From Planctomycetota bacterium (GTDB taxonomy: Bacteria; Planctomycetota; Phycisphaerae; Sedimentisphaerales; Anaerohalosphaeraceae): 5,998 bases of DNA. The position numbers were made by a program, and so were the translations under genes. The stretch is from contig JAGHBX010000352.1 in assembly GCA_021160785.1 (NCBI GenBank), positions 1 to 5,998 of the forward strand, in the 5' to 3' direction. Below are positions 1 to 5,633 of this stretch, one piece after another; position 1 is the stretch's first letter, and each line of letters starts with the position of its first letter. Under the pieces are notes generated by a model, which was not told the DNA's origin, made no database searches, and saw only the letters and a list, made by a program, of their open reading frames with translations.

Positions 1-1238
1 ATACCGATGAGTTGCGTCCTGACCGCAGGATTTGCGTCGCTCAGGCTGTCGACGATGGCACGGTCAACGCCCCCGCCCTTCATTCGCCTTAATGAAGCTG
101 ATATTGTATCGGCCTCTGGCTGTGTCTGCGCCTTGGCCAGGGCAGAGCACAACAGCGCCGCCGCCGCCCCGTCGCCGGCGTCCCCCAACGCATTAAAGGC
201 CGCAATGCGAACATCGGCGTTTTTGCTGTACGCTGCGGCAGTGACCGCATCTTTGACAAGCGGATCGTCCCTTTGTGCGAGGGCTTCGACAATAAGCACC
301 TGCGTTTGGGGCGCGGCAGTTTTCAGCGTCGCTATGAGTTTCTTCGTTACTTTTTGTCCTTTGAGCATGGCGCTGTTGGCAATCGCCGCCGCCCGAAGCA
401 CGGCAATATCCTGATCGATGGCGGCATTCATCAAGCCGACAGCCCGGCGGTCACCGGTGACAAGCCCACCCACCAGCGCCGACCTCCTCGCCAGCAGCGG
501 TTGGGATTCATCGAAAAGCGTCTCATAGATCGCCAACGCCTCGGCCATGCGATTGTTCCTTGCATAATATTCGGCGCCTCGCAGCCACGCGCGAGTGAGG
601 ATGGCACGCATTTTTCCCGATGCCGCAGCCCGCGCCTCGGCGATCGCCCTGACAGCCTTGTCGGTGCCGATCGTGCCGAGCGAAATAGCCGCAGCCTCGG
701 CAATCGCCGCATTGTCGGACTTCAGCAATCCTGTTAGTTGGTCGATGCCGGCAACGTCTTTTCTGTCGCCGATGATGTTGACAATCTGTACTTTTGTGGC
801 ATCGTCGACACGGTCAATCGCCTCTCGCAGAGCACGACTCGCCGCCTGGGACGGATGCGTGCGAAGCGCATAACAGGCAATCTCGGCGGTGTCTTTGTTC
901 AACAGCATTTTCTCTAATGTTGGCACAGACCGGTCAGTGCCGATGATCCAAAGCTGATGACAGACAAACTGTTTGGCGCGAAAGGTGGCGTCGGATTCGA
1001 GCAGGGCGATCATTTGCTGCTCGGTCAAAGCACGCAATTGGGGTTTGTCGCCGACATAGCGAATGATGTTGTCGATGGTATGGGTCGGCGTCGGATCACC
1101 CGCATAGTTATATTTGCCGAACGCTTTGATGACGTCCTTTATCTCGTCGGGGGTGAATGATTGACTGAAACTCGCCGATGTTATAAACACATACGCCAAA
1201 GCGAAAAAGAGTAAGGTTTTTGAGCTTTTATTCATCAT
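1..1238 (-). CDS. Exported HEAT-repeat protein, C-terminus outside the window
   Basis: This reading frame stays open for 412 codons from position 1238 down to the window edge, so the C-terminus is not seen. Start: tandem ATG codons at 1238 and 1235 follow GGAAGG (1245-1250) at a 6-base spacing; I chose the first. Residues 1-26 look like a Sec signal peptide (MMNKSSK, a hydrophobic stretch, then a small-residue region near SASFSQ). From about residue 70 on, paired amphipathic helices recur, with HEAT-like blocks near 75-125, 148-203, 311-367 and 391-412 (for example AAISLGTIGTDKAVRAIAEA). HEAT solenoids usually bind other proteins and have no catalytic residues. The gene lies 51 bases downstream of the oxidoreductase on the same strand, so co-transcription is likely. 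In planctomycetes, HEAT arrays are often joined to another domain such as the DUF1080 sugar-hydrolase fold or a cytochrome; whether that is so here cannot be seen. The HEAT assignment is fairly sure, the role unknown. Confidence 0.82.
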   Translation of the reverse strand, partial: MMNKSSKTLLFFALAYVFITSASFSQSFTPDEIKDVIKAFGKYNYAGDPTPTHTIDNIIRYVGDKPQLRALTEQQMIALLESDATFRAKQFVCHQLWIIGTDRSVPTLEKMLLNKDTAEIACYALRTHPSQAASRALREAIDRVDDATKVQIVNIIGDRKDVAGIDQLTGLLKSDNAAIAEAAAISLGTIGTDKAVRAIAEARAAASGKMRAILTRAWLRGAEYYARNNRMAEALAIYETLFDESQPLLARRSALVGGLVTGDRRAVGLMNAAIDQDIAVLRAAAIANSAMLKGQKVTKKLIATLKTAAPQTQVLIVEALAQRDDPLVKDAVTAAAYSKNADVRIAAFNALGDAGDGAAAALLCSALAKAQTQPEADTISASLRRMKGGGVDRAIVDSLSDANPAVRTQLIG

Positions 1239-1289
1239 CTCTATCCTTCCGGAATGCTTGCAGTGTTGAGGTTCTTTGGACGTTTGCAA

Positions 1290-2576
1290 CTACAGTCGCC
1301 ACGGCGGGCGCATGGCGCGCGAGATCATGCGGTTGGCGTCGGGATCGTCGAACCGTTCGGTCTTTGGGTCCCAGTTCAATTCCCTGCCTAATCGCAAACA
1401 AATATTAGCGATATGGCCGATGGTCGTGGCGCGGTGCGATTTTTCGGGCGAGCAGATGGTCTCCTGCCGCGTCTTGATACATCTCAGGAAGTTTCCGATG
1501 TGGCCGCCGGGATTGGCCCAGCTCTTGGCCGAGATCTGGCGCAGCTTGAGAATGCTCTCCGGTTCGGCGGTGACCACGTTGGTTTCGTCATCGACCTGGA
1601 TCCAGCCTTTGTCGCCGATGAACCTGATAAATCGATCTGCAAACCGGGCTCGGGACAACACGATAAGCTTTCGCCCGTCTGCATAGGTGCATGTCACCTG
1701 GGCCGTCTTCGGTACGTCGGCGAAGTTGTCGGGTACGAATTCGGCGGCGCCCTTATAATGCACGGGCCCGGTATCGTCGGTATCCAGTCCCCACTGGGCG
1801 ATATCGGTGTAATGACAGCCCATGGCGATGATCGTGCCGCCGCCGGTATCCCAGAAGTAGTTCCAGCCGTTGAATCGAGCCGGCACGAAAGGATGCCACG
1901 GCGTCGGTCCAAGCCACATCTCATAATCGATTCCTTCCGGCACGGGCCTGGGGCCTTCGGGCGCGACGATGGGATTTTCCCAGTTCTGTGCAATGACGGT
2001 GTGGACCTTGCCGATCAGACCGTTGCGGGCGACCTCGGTCTGGAATCGGTACGAGTCGACGCTTCTTCGCTGATGGCCGCACTGATAGACCGTGCCGAAC
2101 CGTTTCATGGTCTCGACGACGGCGCGACTTTCTTCGATAGTAAGCGACATGGGCTTTTCGGAATAGACGTCTTTGCCCGCTCTCGCCGCCATGATCGACG
2201 CCAGCGAGTGCCAGCGGTCACCGGTCGCAATATACACCGCGTCGAGGTCCTCTCTTGCCAGCAGTTCCTGGAAGTTGCCATAGGCAGCACAGTCGGTGTT
2301 GCCGTAGTGCTTATCGACCTGGGCTTTTCCGGCAAGCAGTCGGTCCTTTCGGGCGTCGCAAACGGCAATGCACTGCAGTTGGTCGAACAGTAATAAATAC
2401 GGGGTGACGTTACGACATCGGTTGCCGTGGCCGATGGTGGCAAGGCTAATTCGCTCACTGGGGGCGATTTTGCCGTCCCTGCCGAGAGCGGACGCGGGAA
2501 CGATGTTCGGGAAAGCAGCAGCGCCAAGGACGCCTGCCATGTTCTTTAGAAATGTTCGTCGCCTGAACTTTTGCAT
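1290..2576 (-). CDS. Tat-exported Gfo/Idh/MocA-family oxidoreductase
   Basis: A 428-residue NAD(P)-dependent oxidoreductase of the Gfo/Idh/MocA family, whose members oxidise or reduce sugars, inositols and related polyols. The N-terminus carries a twin-arginine signal (RRRTFLKN, residues 5-12, then a hydrophobic stretch and PASA near 27-30), so it is probably folded with cofactor and exported. The Rossmann fold covers about residues 43-165, with a GHGNR cofactor loop (49-53) and the family EKP motif (140-142, Lys141). The C-terminal alpha/beta domain contains QCGHQRR (165-171) and GGGTIIAMGCHYTD (246-259... ending at Asp258), where His255 matches the family catalytic His. The Asp usually four residues before that His is Ala251. 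Start: ATG at 2576 follows a perfect GGAGGT (2585-2590) with 8 bases of spacing. It is the first gene of a likely two-gene operon with the HEAT protein. Family is certain; the substrate cannot be told from sequence. Confidence 0.93.
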   Translation of the reverse strand: MQKFRRRTFLKNMAGVLGAAAFPNIVPASALGRDGKIAPSERISLATIGHGNRCRNVTPYLLLFDQLQCIAVCDARKDRLLAGKAQVDKHYGNTDCAAYGNFQELLAREDLDAVYIATGDRWHSLASIMAARAGKDVYSEKPMSLTIEESRAVVETMKRFGTVYQCGHQRRSVDSYRFQTEVARNGLIGKVHTVIAQNWENPIVAPEGPRPVPEGIDYEMWLGPTPWHPFVPARFNGWNYFWDTGGGTIIAMGCHYTDIAQWGLDTDDTGPVHYKGAAEFVPDNFADVPKTAQVTCTYADGRKLIVLSRARFADRFIRFIGDKGWIQVDDETNVVTAEPESILKLRQISAKSWANPGGHIGNFLRCIKTRQETICSPEKSHRATTIGHIANICLRLGRELNWDPKTERFDDPDANRMISRAMRPPWRL

Positions 2577-2763
2577 CTGTCGTAACCTCCTTTACGGGAC
2601 AATATCGACTTGATATCAATTGTTGGGACCTGTCGAGCCCGGTCCTGACGTCTAACATGATACAGAGTTTGGCGGCAAAGCTCAAGGCTTGCGGCTGCAT
2701 ATACTTAAAATCCTTGATTTGACGCAGTTTTTATGGCTTAATAGCTTCACGATTGGCAAGAGC
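2577..2763. other. Divergent intergenic spacer between oxidoreductase and glycosyltransferase
   Basis: This 187-base spacer must hold the promoters of both the minus-strand oxidoreductase operon and the plus-strand glycosyltransferase. I see no strong sigma-70 match for either. The best plus-strand candidate is TTGATT (2714-2719), 18 bases, then TTAATA (2738-2743), which is weak. On the minus strand only fragments of consensus are visible. A 10-bp palindrome (2610-2619) lies near the oxidoreductase side. No RNA gene or small ORF with a credible ribosome-binding site was found. Confidence 0.5.
2610..2619. promoter_or_regulatory. Perfect 10-bp palindrome TTGATATCAA, possible operator
   Basis: The ten bases TTGATATCAA read the same on both strands and lie 34 bases upstream of the oxidoreductase start codon, where an operator or promoter would be expected. 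The symmetry does not extend beyond the ten bases, and a palindrome this short can occur by chance. No regulator gene lies in the window to pair with it. Confidence 0.2.
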
Positions 2764-3957
2764 ATGAAGATTGTACATATAATAACGCGGTTGATACTCG
2801 GCGGTGCGCAGGAGAATACGCTCATCACGTGCAGGCTGCTTGCTGAGCACGGCCATGAGGTGACGCTCATCACCGGTCCTGCGCTCGGTCCGGAAGGTGG
2901 GCTGTTTGAGCAGACAGAAGGGGCGCCCTACGAGACTATCGTTGTCGACAAGCTCCGCCGTGAAATAAACGTATTCAACGACGTTGCCGCCTACATCAAA
3001 ATCAAGAAGCTTCTTGCCCAAATCCAGCCTGATATCGTCCACACGCATTCTGCCAAGGCGGGTATCCTCGGCCGTTTCGCCGCAGACGCCCTTCGCCGCA
3101 AGGTCAAACGAAGACGGCGTACCTGCATCGTCCATACGATCCACGGACTGGCCTTTCATCCCTATCAAAGCACAAAGCTGAATCGCCTTTATATCGCTGT
3201 CGAAAAAGCCGCCGCCAAACGCACCGACCGTTTTATCTGCGTCGCCGACGCCATGACCGAAAAAGCGCTCGCCGCGGGGATCGGCACACCTGACGATTTT
3301 GTGACCGCGTATTCGGCTATCGACGAGCAGGCGTTTCTCCAGCACCCCGGCACCGGGCAGGTCGCGGCTTTTCGCCGCAAGCATCACATCGGCGCCCAGG
3401 CCGTCGTGCTCGTCACCATCGCACGGCTTGCCGAACTCAAGGGCCACGATTACATCATCGAATCCGCCAAAACGCTGGCCGCCAAATATGAAAACTGCCT
3501 CTGGCTCTTCGTCGGCGACGGACACCTCACACAACAGATCAAATCGCAGATCCAACTGGCAGGCCTCGGATACAAATTCCGCTTCACCGGCCTGCTGCCG
3601 CCCGAGGAGATACCGCTTGCCATACACGCCTCCGATATACTCGTCCACTGCTCACTCCGCGAGGGCCTGGCGCGTGTGCTGCCACAGGCGATGCTCTGCG
3701 GCAAGCCGGTGGTAAGCTTCGACATCGACGGCGCCGCCGAAGTCGTAAACGACAGCACGGGCTTGCTCATCGAACCCGAAAATACCGCCCAGATCACCGG
3801 CGCCTGTCGAAAACTGATCGAAGACCCCGACTTGCGCCAAACCCTCGGCGAAAACGCCCGCCAGTCAGTCATAAAAAAATTCGCACCCGAAACAATGGTC
3901 CAGGTCATAGAAGACACTTACAACAAACTGACCAACTGCCCCACACAAGCATTGTAG
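2764..3957 (+). CDS. GT4-family glycosyltransferase (GT-B fold)
   Basis: A 397-residue cytosolic glycosyltransferase that probably moves a sugar from a nucleotide-sugar donor onto a lipid-linked or surface glycan. The first domain opens with MKIVHIITRLILGGAQENT, the usual N-terminal strand and Gly-rich loop of GT4 enzymes, followed by HTHSAKAG (93-100) and HTIHGLAFHP (124-133). The donor-binding domain contains VTIARLAELKGHD (217-229; Arg221 and Lys226 are the expected phosphate contacts), FVGDG (249-253) and SLREGLARVLPQAM (297-310). The GT4 E-x7-E pair is present as Glu300 and Gln308 instead of two glutamates. An Arg/Lys-rich patch (111-119) may touch membrane or acceptor. Start: ATG 2764 is the first ATG in frame and matches where family members begin, though no good Shine-Dalgarno precedes it. 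There is no signal peptide or membrane helix. It stands alone, so acceptor and sugar remain unknown; related GT4 enzymes serve exopolysaccharide, O-antigen or capsule synthesis. Confidence 0.93.
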   Translation: MKIVHIITRLILGGAQENTLITCRLLAEHGHEVTLITGPALGPEGGLFEQTEGAPYETIVVDKLRREINVFNDVAAYIKIKKLLAQIQPDIVHTHSAKAGILGRFAADALRRKVKRRRRTCIVHTIHGLAFHPYQSTKLNRLYIAVEKAAAKRTDRFICVADAMTEKALAAGIGTPDDFVTAYSAIDEQAFLQHPGTGQVAAFRRKHHIGAQAVVLVTIARLAELKGHDYIIESAKTLAAKYENCLWLFVGDGHLTQQIKSQIQLAGLGYKFRFTGLLPPEEIPLAIHASDILVHCSLREGLARVLPQAMLCGKPVVSFDIDGAAEVVNDSTGLLIEPENTAQITGACRKLIEDPDLRQTLGENARQSVIKKFAPETMVQVIEDTYNKLTNCPTQAL

Positions 3958-3979
3958 GGGCAACCCCTGCGGTTGCCCT
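3957..3979. terminator. Hairpin between convergent genes: bidirectional terminator or small dispersed repeat
   Basis: GGGCAACC (3958-3965) and GGTTGCCC (3971-3978) form a perfect 8-bp stem around a 5-base loop (CCTGC), with one further G-T wobble pair from 3957 and 3979. It fills the whole 21-base gap between the TAG of the glycosyltransferase and the TAA of the peptidase. Neither side has a following T-run, so it is not a textbook Rho-independent terminator. It may instead stop or protect both transcripts as a simple stem, or belong to a REP-like family of short GC-rich palindromes. Confidence 0.55.
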
Positions 3980-5250
3980 TACCTGCCGGGAGCAAGCAAG
4001 TCAATAGTGTCGATGCCGAAGAAGAGATTGGATGAAGCTGAGTTTTTGGGCGCCGCTGTAAATCGTATGCGGTGTCTGCCGGCTGGGAGATTGTATATGC
4101 CCAACTCCAATGAACCTGACGGGCAGACACGGCCGGAATAGAGGTCGAAGACGGCTTGCGGCTTCTTGCCGTCAACGGTGACACCGATTGTTCCGTAGTC
4201 CGGGGCGGCAGTAGCCAACAAGCGGACCCGGTACCGGCCGGATTTTCTGACGGCGAAACTCACCTCCAGGAATCCGTTCTTCTCAGTCCTGCAAAAAAGA
4301 TGCTTGCCCTGGCTCCACATTTTAGCCCCCCATTTATTCATGCCCTGGGACGCCGTAACACAGCCGTCTTTTGCGAGCACGCTTAAGTCCTCGGCCTCAA
4401 AACGCTCGATCGGCAATTCAGAATCCGCAGCGCCGAGTTGGATCCAGAGGGCATCGTTGGCATAGGCTCGAACGTAGGCATAGGAAATCAGCCCGTAGCC
4501 TCCGTTTCCCCACTGCCTGCCCTTGCTGTTGCGAAACTGGAAGACTCCGCCGCCGGGCCTGCTTGCATCTTTCCGGCAGCCAACAAGCACAATACTGTGC
4601 CCGTCAAAAACATCCCGCGCCGGTGGTACATCCAGAAGTTTGTCGCCCTTCAGTTTCTTTGGCCAGCGTAACCCGCATGCGACGGGATGACTTCGGGCCA
4701 GCGCCTTCTTGATGACAGCCAACTGCACGTCGGAAAGTTTCCGCTTGATGTCCCAGCGTTTGATCCAGTGCGCTCTCCATCGCTGCCTGCGCATTCCGGC
4801 ATCGGTTAGAGTTGCGGCTGACGGCCGACGATCGGAATCGCTTGCCAGTGCGTAAGGCATAAGAGCATCCTTACAAATACCTAACGTATTGAGACCGACG
4901 ACGGCCTCGTAGAACATAGCCTGATCGCCTTTTCGCCCTGTGGCTTCGTTGGCGGCCCAAACCAGGAACTCCTCGCAGAGCGGCCCGTGCGGTGCGGGGG
5001 TGTGGCGGGCGTATTCAAAGCCGGCAAGCGCGGTAATGGCAAAGAGAGAACATGTATCACGCCGGCCTTGAGATTTGGGCGCAAGGCCGAACCTGGCAAA
5101 CTCATCCACCAGGCTGACATTTTTCGAGACGCCGGGTAGTGCTTCGGCTTGCACACCACCAGCGGCAAAGAATGCGCCGAAGACACAGATCACAAAGACA
5201 ATGTGGCGAAAGTATTTCAGTTTGAATTCTCCGTTCAGTATTGATTTCAC
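3979..5250 (-). CDS. Secreted papain-like C1 cysteine peptidase with C-terminal beta-sandwich domain
   Basis: With a GTG start at 5250 the product is 423 residues. Residues about 11-35 are a signal peptide (KYFRH, a hydrophobic core, then GGVQA before EALPG). A papain-like domain spans about 45-265 and shows the whole catalytic set in order: oxyanion Gln61 and Cys67 in QGRRDTCSLFA, His218 in FDGHSIVLVG, and Asn241 in FRNSKGRQWGNGGYG. No obvious inhibitory propeptide precedes it. From about 279 to 420 follows a domain opening EAEDLS and ending FGIDTIDLL, which resembles CBM6/35-like ligand-binding beta-sandwiches; that part is inference. Start: the frame is open back to an ATG at 5397, but that adds 49 Cys/Arg-rich residues before the signal peptide. 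GTG 5250 has GGGAG (5258-5262) 7 bases upstream. A CTG at 5220 with GGAG (5229-5232) would also give a neat signal peptide. The gene converges on the glycosyltransferase. Probable role: degrading or maturing proteins outside the cytoplasm. Confidence 0.85.
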   Translation of the reverse strand: MKSILNGEFKLKYFRHIVFVICVFGAFFAAGGVQAEALPGVSKNVSLVDEFARFGLAPKSQGRRDTCSLFAITALAGFEYARHTPAPHGPLCEEFLVWAANEATGRKGDQAMFYEAVVGLNTLGICKDALMPYALASDSDRRPSAATLTDAGMRRQRWRAHWIKRWDIKRKLSDVQLAVIKKALARSHPVACGLRWPKKLKGDKLLDVPPARDVFDGHSIVLVGCRKDASRPGGGVFQFRNSKGRQWGNGGYGLISYAYVRAYANDALWIQLGAADSELPIERFEAEDLSVLAKDGCVTASQGMNKWGAKMWSQGKHLFCRTEKNGFLEVSFAVRKSGRYRVRLLATAAPDYGTIGVTVDGKKPQAVFDLYSGRVCPSGSLELGIYNLPAGRHRIRFTAAPKNSASSNLFFGIDTIDLLAPGR

Positions 5251-5404
5251 TGAGCTGCTCCCAAAGACTCTCCATCCAATAGCATACCGCCATTTCCTGC
5301 CTGTGCAAGAAGATTCCCGACAAGCAGACTGGCAACAGCAGTAACGTGTTCTCCGGGGCACAGTGGTTTCGCTGCTCATACATACACTTGCGGACATAGA
5401 ACAA

Positions 5405-5434
5405 CTTTTACCCCCCCCAAAAATAACTTGACAA
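5405..5434 (-). promoter_or_regulatory. Candidate minus-strand promoter for the peptidase, C8 tract in spacer
   Basis: On the minus strand, TTGTCA (5429-5434, five of six consensus bases) is followed after 18 bases by TAAAAG (5405-5410, four of six). Its -35 overlaps that of the strong plus-strand promoter. Transcription would start near 5397, leaving a leader of about 150 bases before GTG 5250. The -10 match is weak, so this is tentative. Confidence 0.3.
5411..5418. repeat. C8 homopolymer tract
   Basis: Eight consecutive C residues (G on the other strand) lie 9 bases upstream of the plus-strand -35 box and directly against the candidate minus-strand -10. Runs of this length are prone to polymerase slippage, which would change the minus promoter's spacer length. 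The run itself is certain; a switching role is inference. Confidence 0.6.
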
Positions 5435-5457
5435 CTGTTATGGGACCTGTGTATAAT
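5428..5457 (+). promoter_or_regulatory. Perfect-consensus sigma-70-type promoter
   Basis: TTGACA (5428-5433) and TATAAT (5452-5457) match the consensus at all twelve bases, with an 18-base spacer, one longer than the optimum. The start site would fall near 5464. It is oriented toward the 19-codon ORF at 5484 and the exported protein at 5634, giving that gene a leader of about 170 bases. Nothing else in the window has a promoter this close to consensus. Confidence 0.82.
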
Positions 5458-5483
5458 ATAAACTGTTAATTAGGAGGTATATC

Positions 5484-5543
5484 GTGACGTGGCGGAATGC
5501 ACAAAAGTTGCCAAGATGGGAGAAAATTCGTCAAAGGGGATGA
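5484..5543 (+). CDS. 19-residue basic small ORF, possible leader peptide
   Basis: GTG at 5484 opens a 19-codon frame ending at TGA 5541-5543, product MTWRNAQKLPRWEKIRQRG. The support is its signals: AGGAGG (5472-5477) sits 6 bases before the GTG, the best Shine-Dalgarno in the window, about 20 bases after the predicted start site of a consensus promoter. The peptide is strongly basic (six Lys/Arg against one Glu), with two Trp and no membrane segment. Its stop overlaps an ATG in another frame (ATGA, 5540-5543). It could be a regulatory leader peptide for the downstream exported protein, a free small basic protein, or the remnant of a longer broken gene. I know no family that matches. Too short for codon-use evidence. 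Confidence 0.45.
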   Translation: MTWRNAQKLPRWEKIRQRG

Positions 5544-5593
5544 ACTATATTCTAAGTAGACTAAAATATTGCTCATGTGAGCAAAAGAGGTGA
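5540..5593 (+). CDS. 17-residue mini-ORF overlapping the first by ATGA
   Basis: ATG 5540 overlaps the stop of the preceding small ORF and opens 17 codons to TGA 5591-5593; product MNYILSRLKYCSCEQKR. It has no properly spaced Shine-Dalgarno of its own (GGGG directly touches the ATG), so translation would rely on coupling to the first ORF. It is also in the -1 frame relative to that ORF, so the two may be halves of one frameshifted small gene. At its end, TGATGTAA (5591-5598) places another ATG straight against a TAA. Chance is a serious alternative. Confidence 0.2.
   Translation: MNYILSRLKYCSCEQKR
5569..5584. promoter_or_regulatory. 16-bp dyad TTGCTCATGTGAGCAA, operator or small hairpin
   Basis: Two perfect 7-base arms, TTGCTCA and TGAGCAA, flank a 2-base centre. 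As DNA this is the size of a site for a dimeric helix-turn-helix regulator. As RNA the loop would have to open to 4 bases or more, leaving a 6-bp stem. It lies about 105 bases downstream of the predicted transcription start and 50 bases upstream of the start codon at 5634, so a roadblock or RNA-level role fits better than promoter occlusion. No regulator is known. Confidence 0.35.
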
Positions 5594-5633
5594 TGTAAGA
5601 TCCGGTTTCATGGTTTTTTGAAAGGAGAGGGTA

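Larger units (their letters stand above)
5251..5633. other. Regulatory spacer between peptidase and last exported protein
   Basis: This 383-base stretch holds no ordinary gene. From left to right: 5251-5397 is an in-frame upstream extension of the peptidase that I think is untranslated leader. 5405-5457 holds the promoter elements of both directions. 5484-5598 holds two overlapping mini-ORFs and a start-stop pair. 5569-5584 is a dyad. A good ribosome-binding site for the downstream gene lies at 5623-5627. I recognise no riboswitch class in it. Confidence 0.6.

Noticed and set aside
7..737. Plus-strand open frames over the left edge
   Set aside because: They are shadows of the minus-strand HEAT-repeat gene, which has a signal peptide, a ribosome-binding site and repeat periodicity.
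1413..2393. Plus-strand open frame of 326 codons
   Set aside because: It lies wholly antisense to the well-supported oxidoreductase, has no Shine-Dalgarno and no recognisable domain; long antisense frames are common in GC-rich genes.
2689..2763. Upstream TTG start for the glycosyltransferase
   Set aside because: It adds 25 residues with no family counterpart; the ATG at 2764 begins exactly at the conserved first strand.
2731..3648. Minus-strand open frame of 305 codons
   Set aside because: It is antisense to the glycosyltransferase, whose motifs are unmistakable; the product has no signal or known motif.
5251..5397. N-terminal extension of the peptidase from ATG 5397
   Set aside because: It would add 49 Cys- and Arg-rich residues before a normal signal peptide and has no ribosome-binding site; kept only as an alternative start.
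5102..5404. 100-codon minus-strand frame overlapping the peptidase start
   Set aside because: It overlaps the peptidase N-terminus in another frame and shows no signal, motif or good initiation site.
5606..5623. TTTCA ... T6 ... TGAAA as a terminator before the last gene
   Set aside because: The stem is only 5 AT-rich pairs and it lies directly against the ribosome-binding site, so termination here is unlikely.
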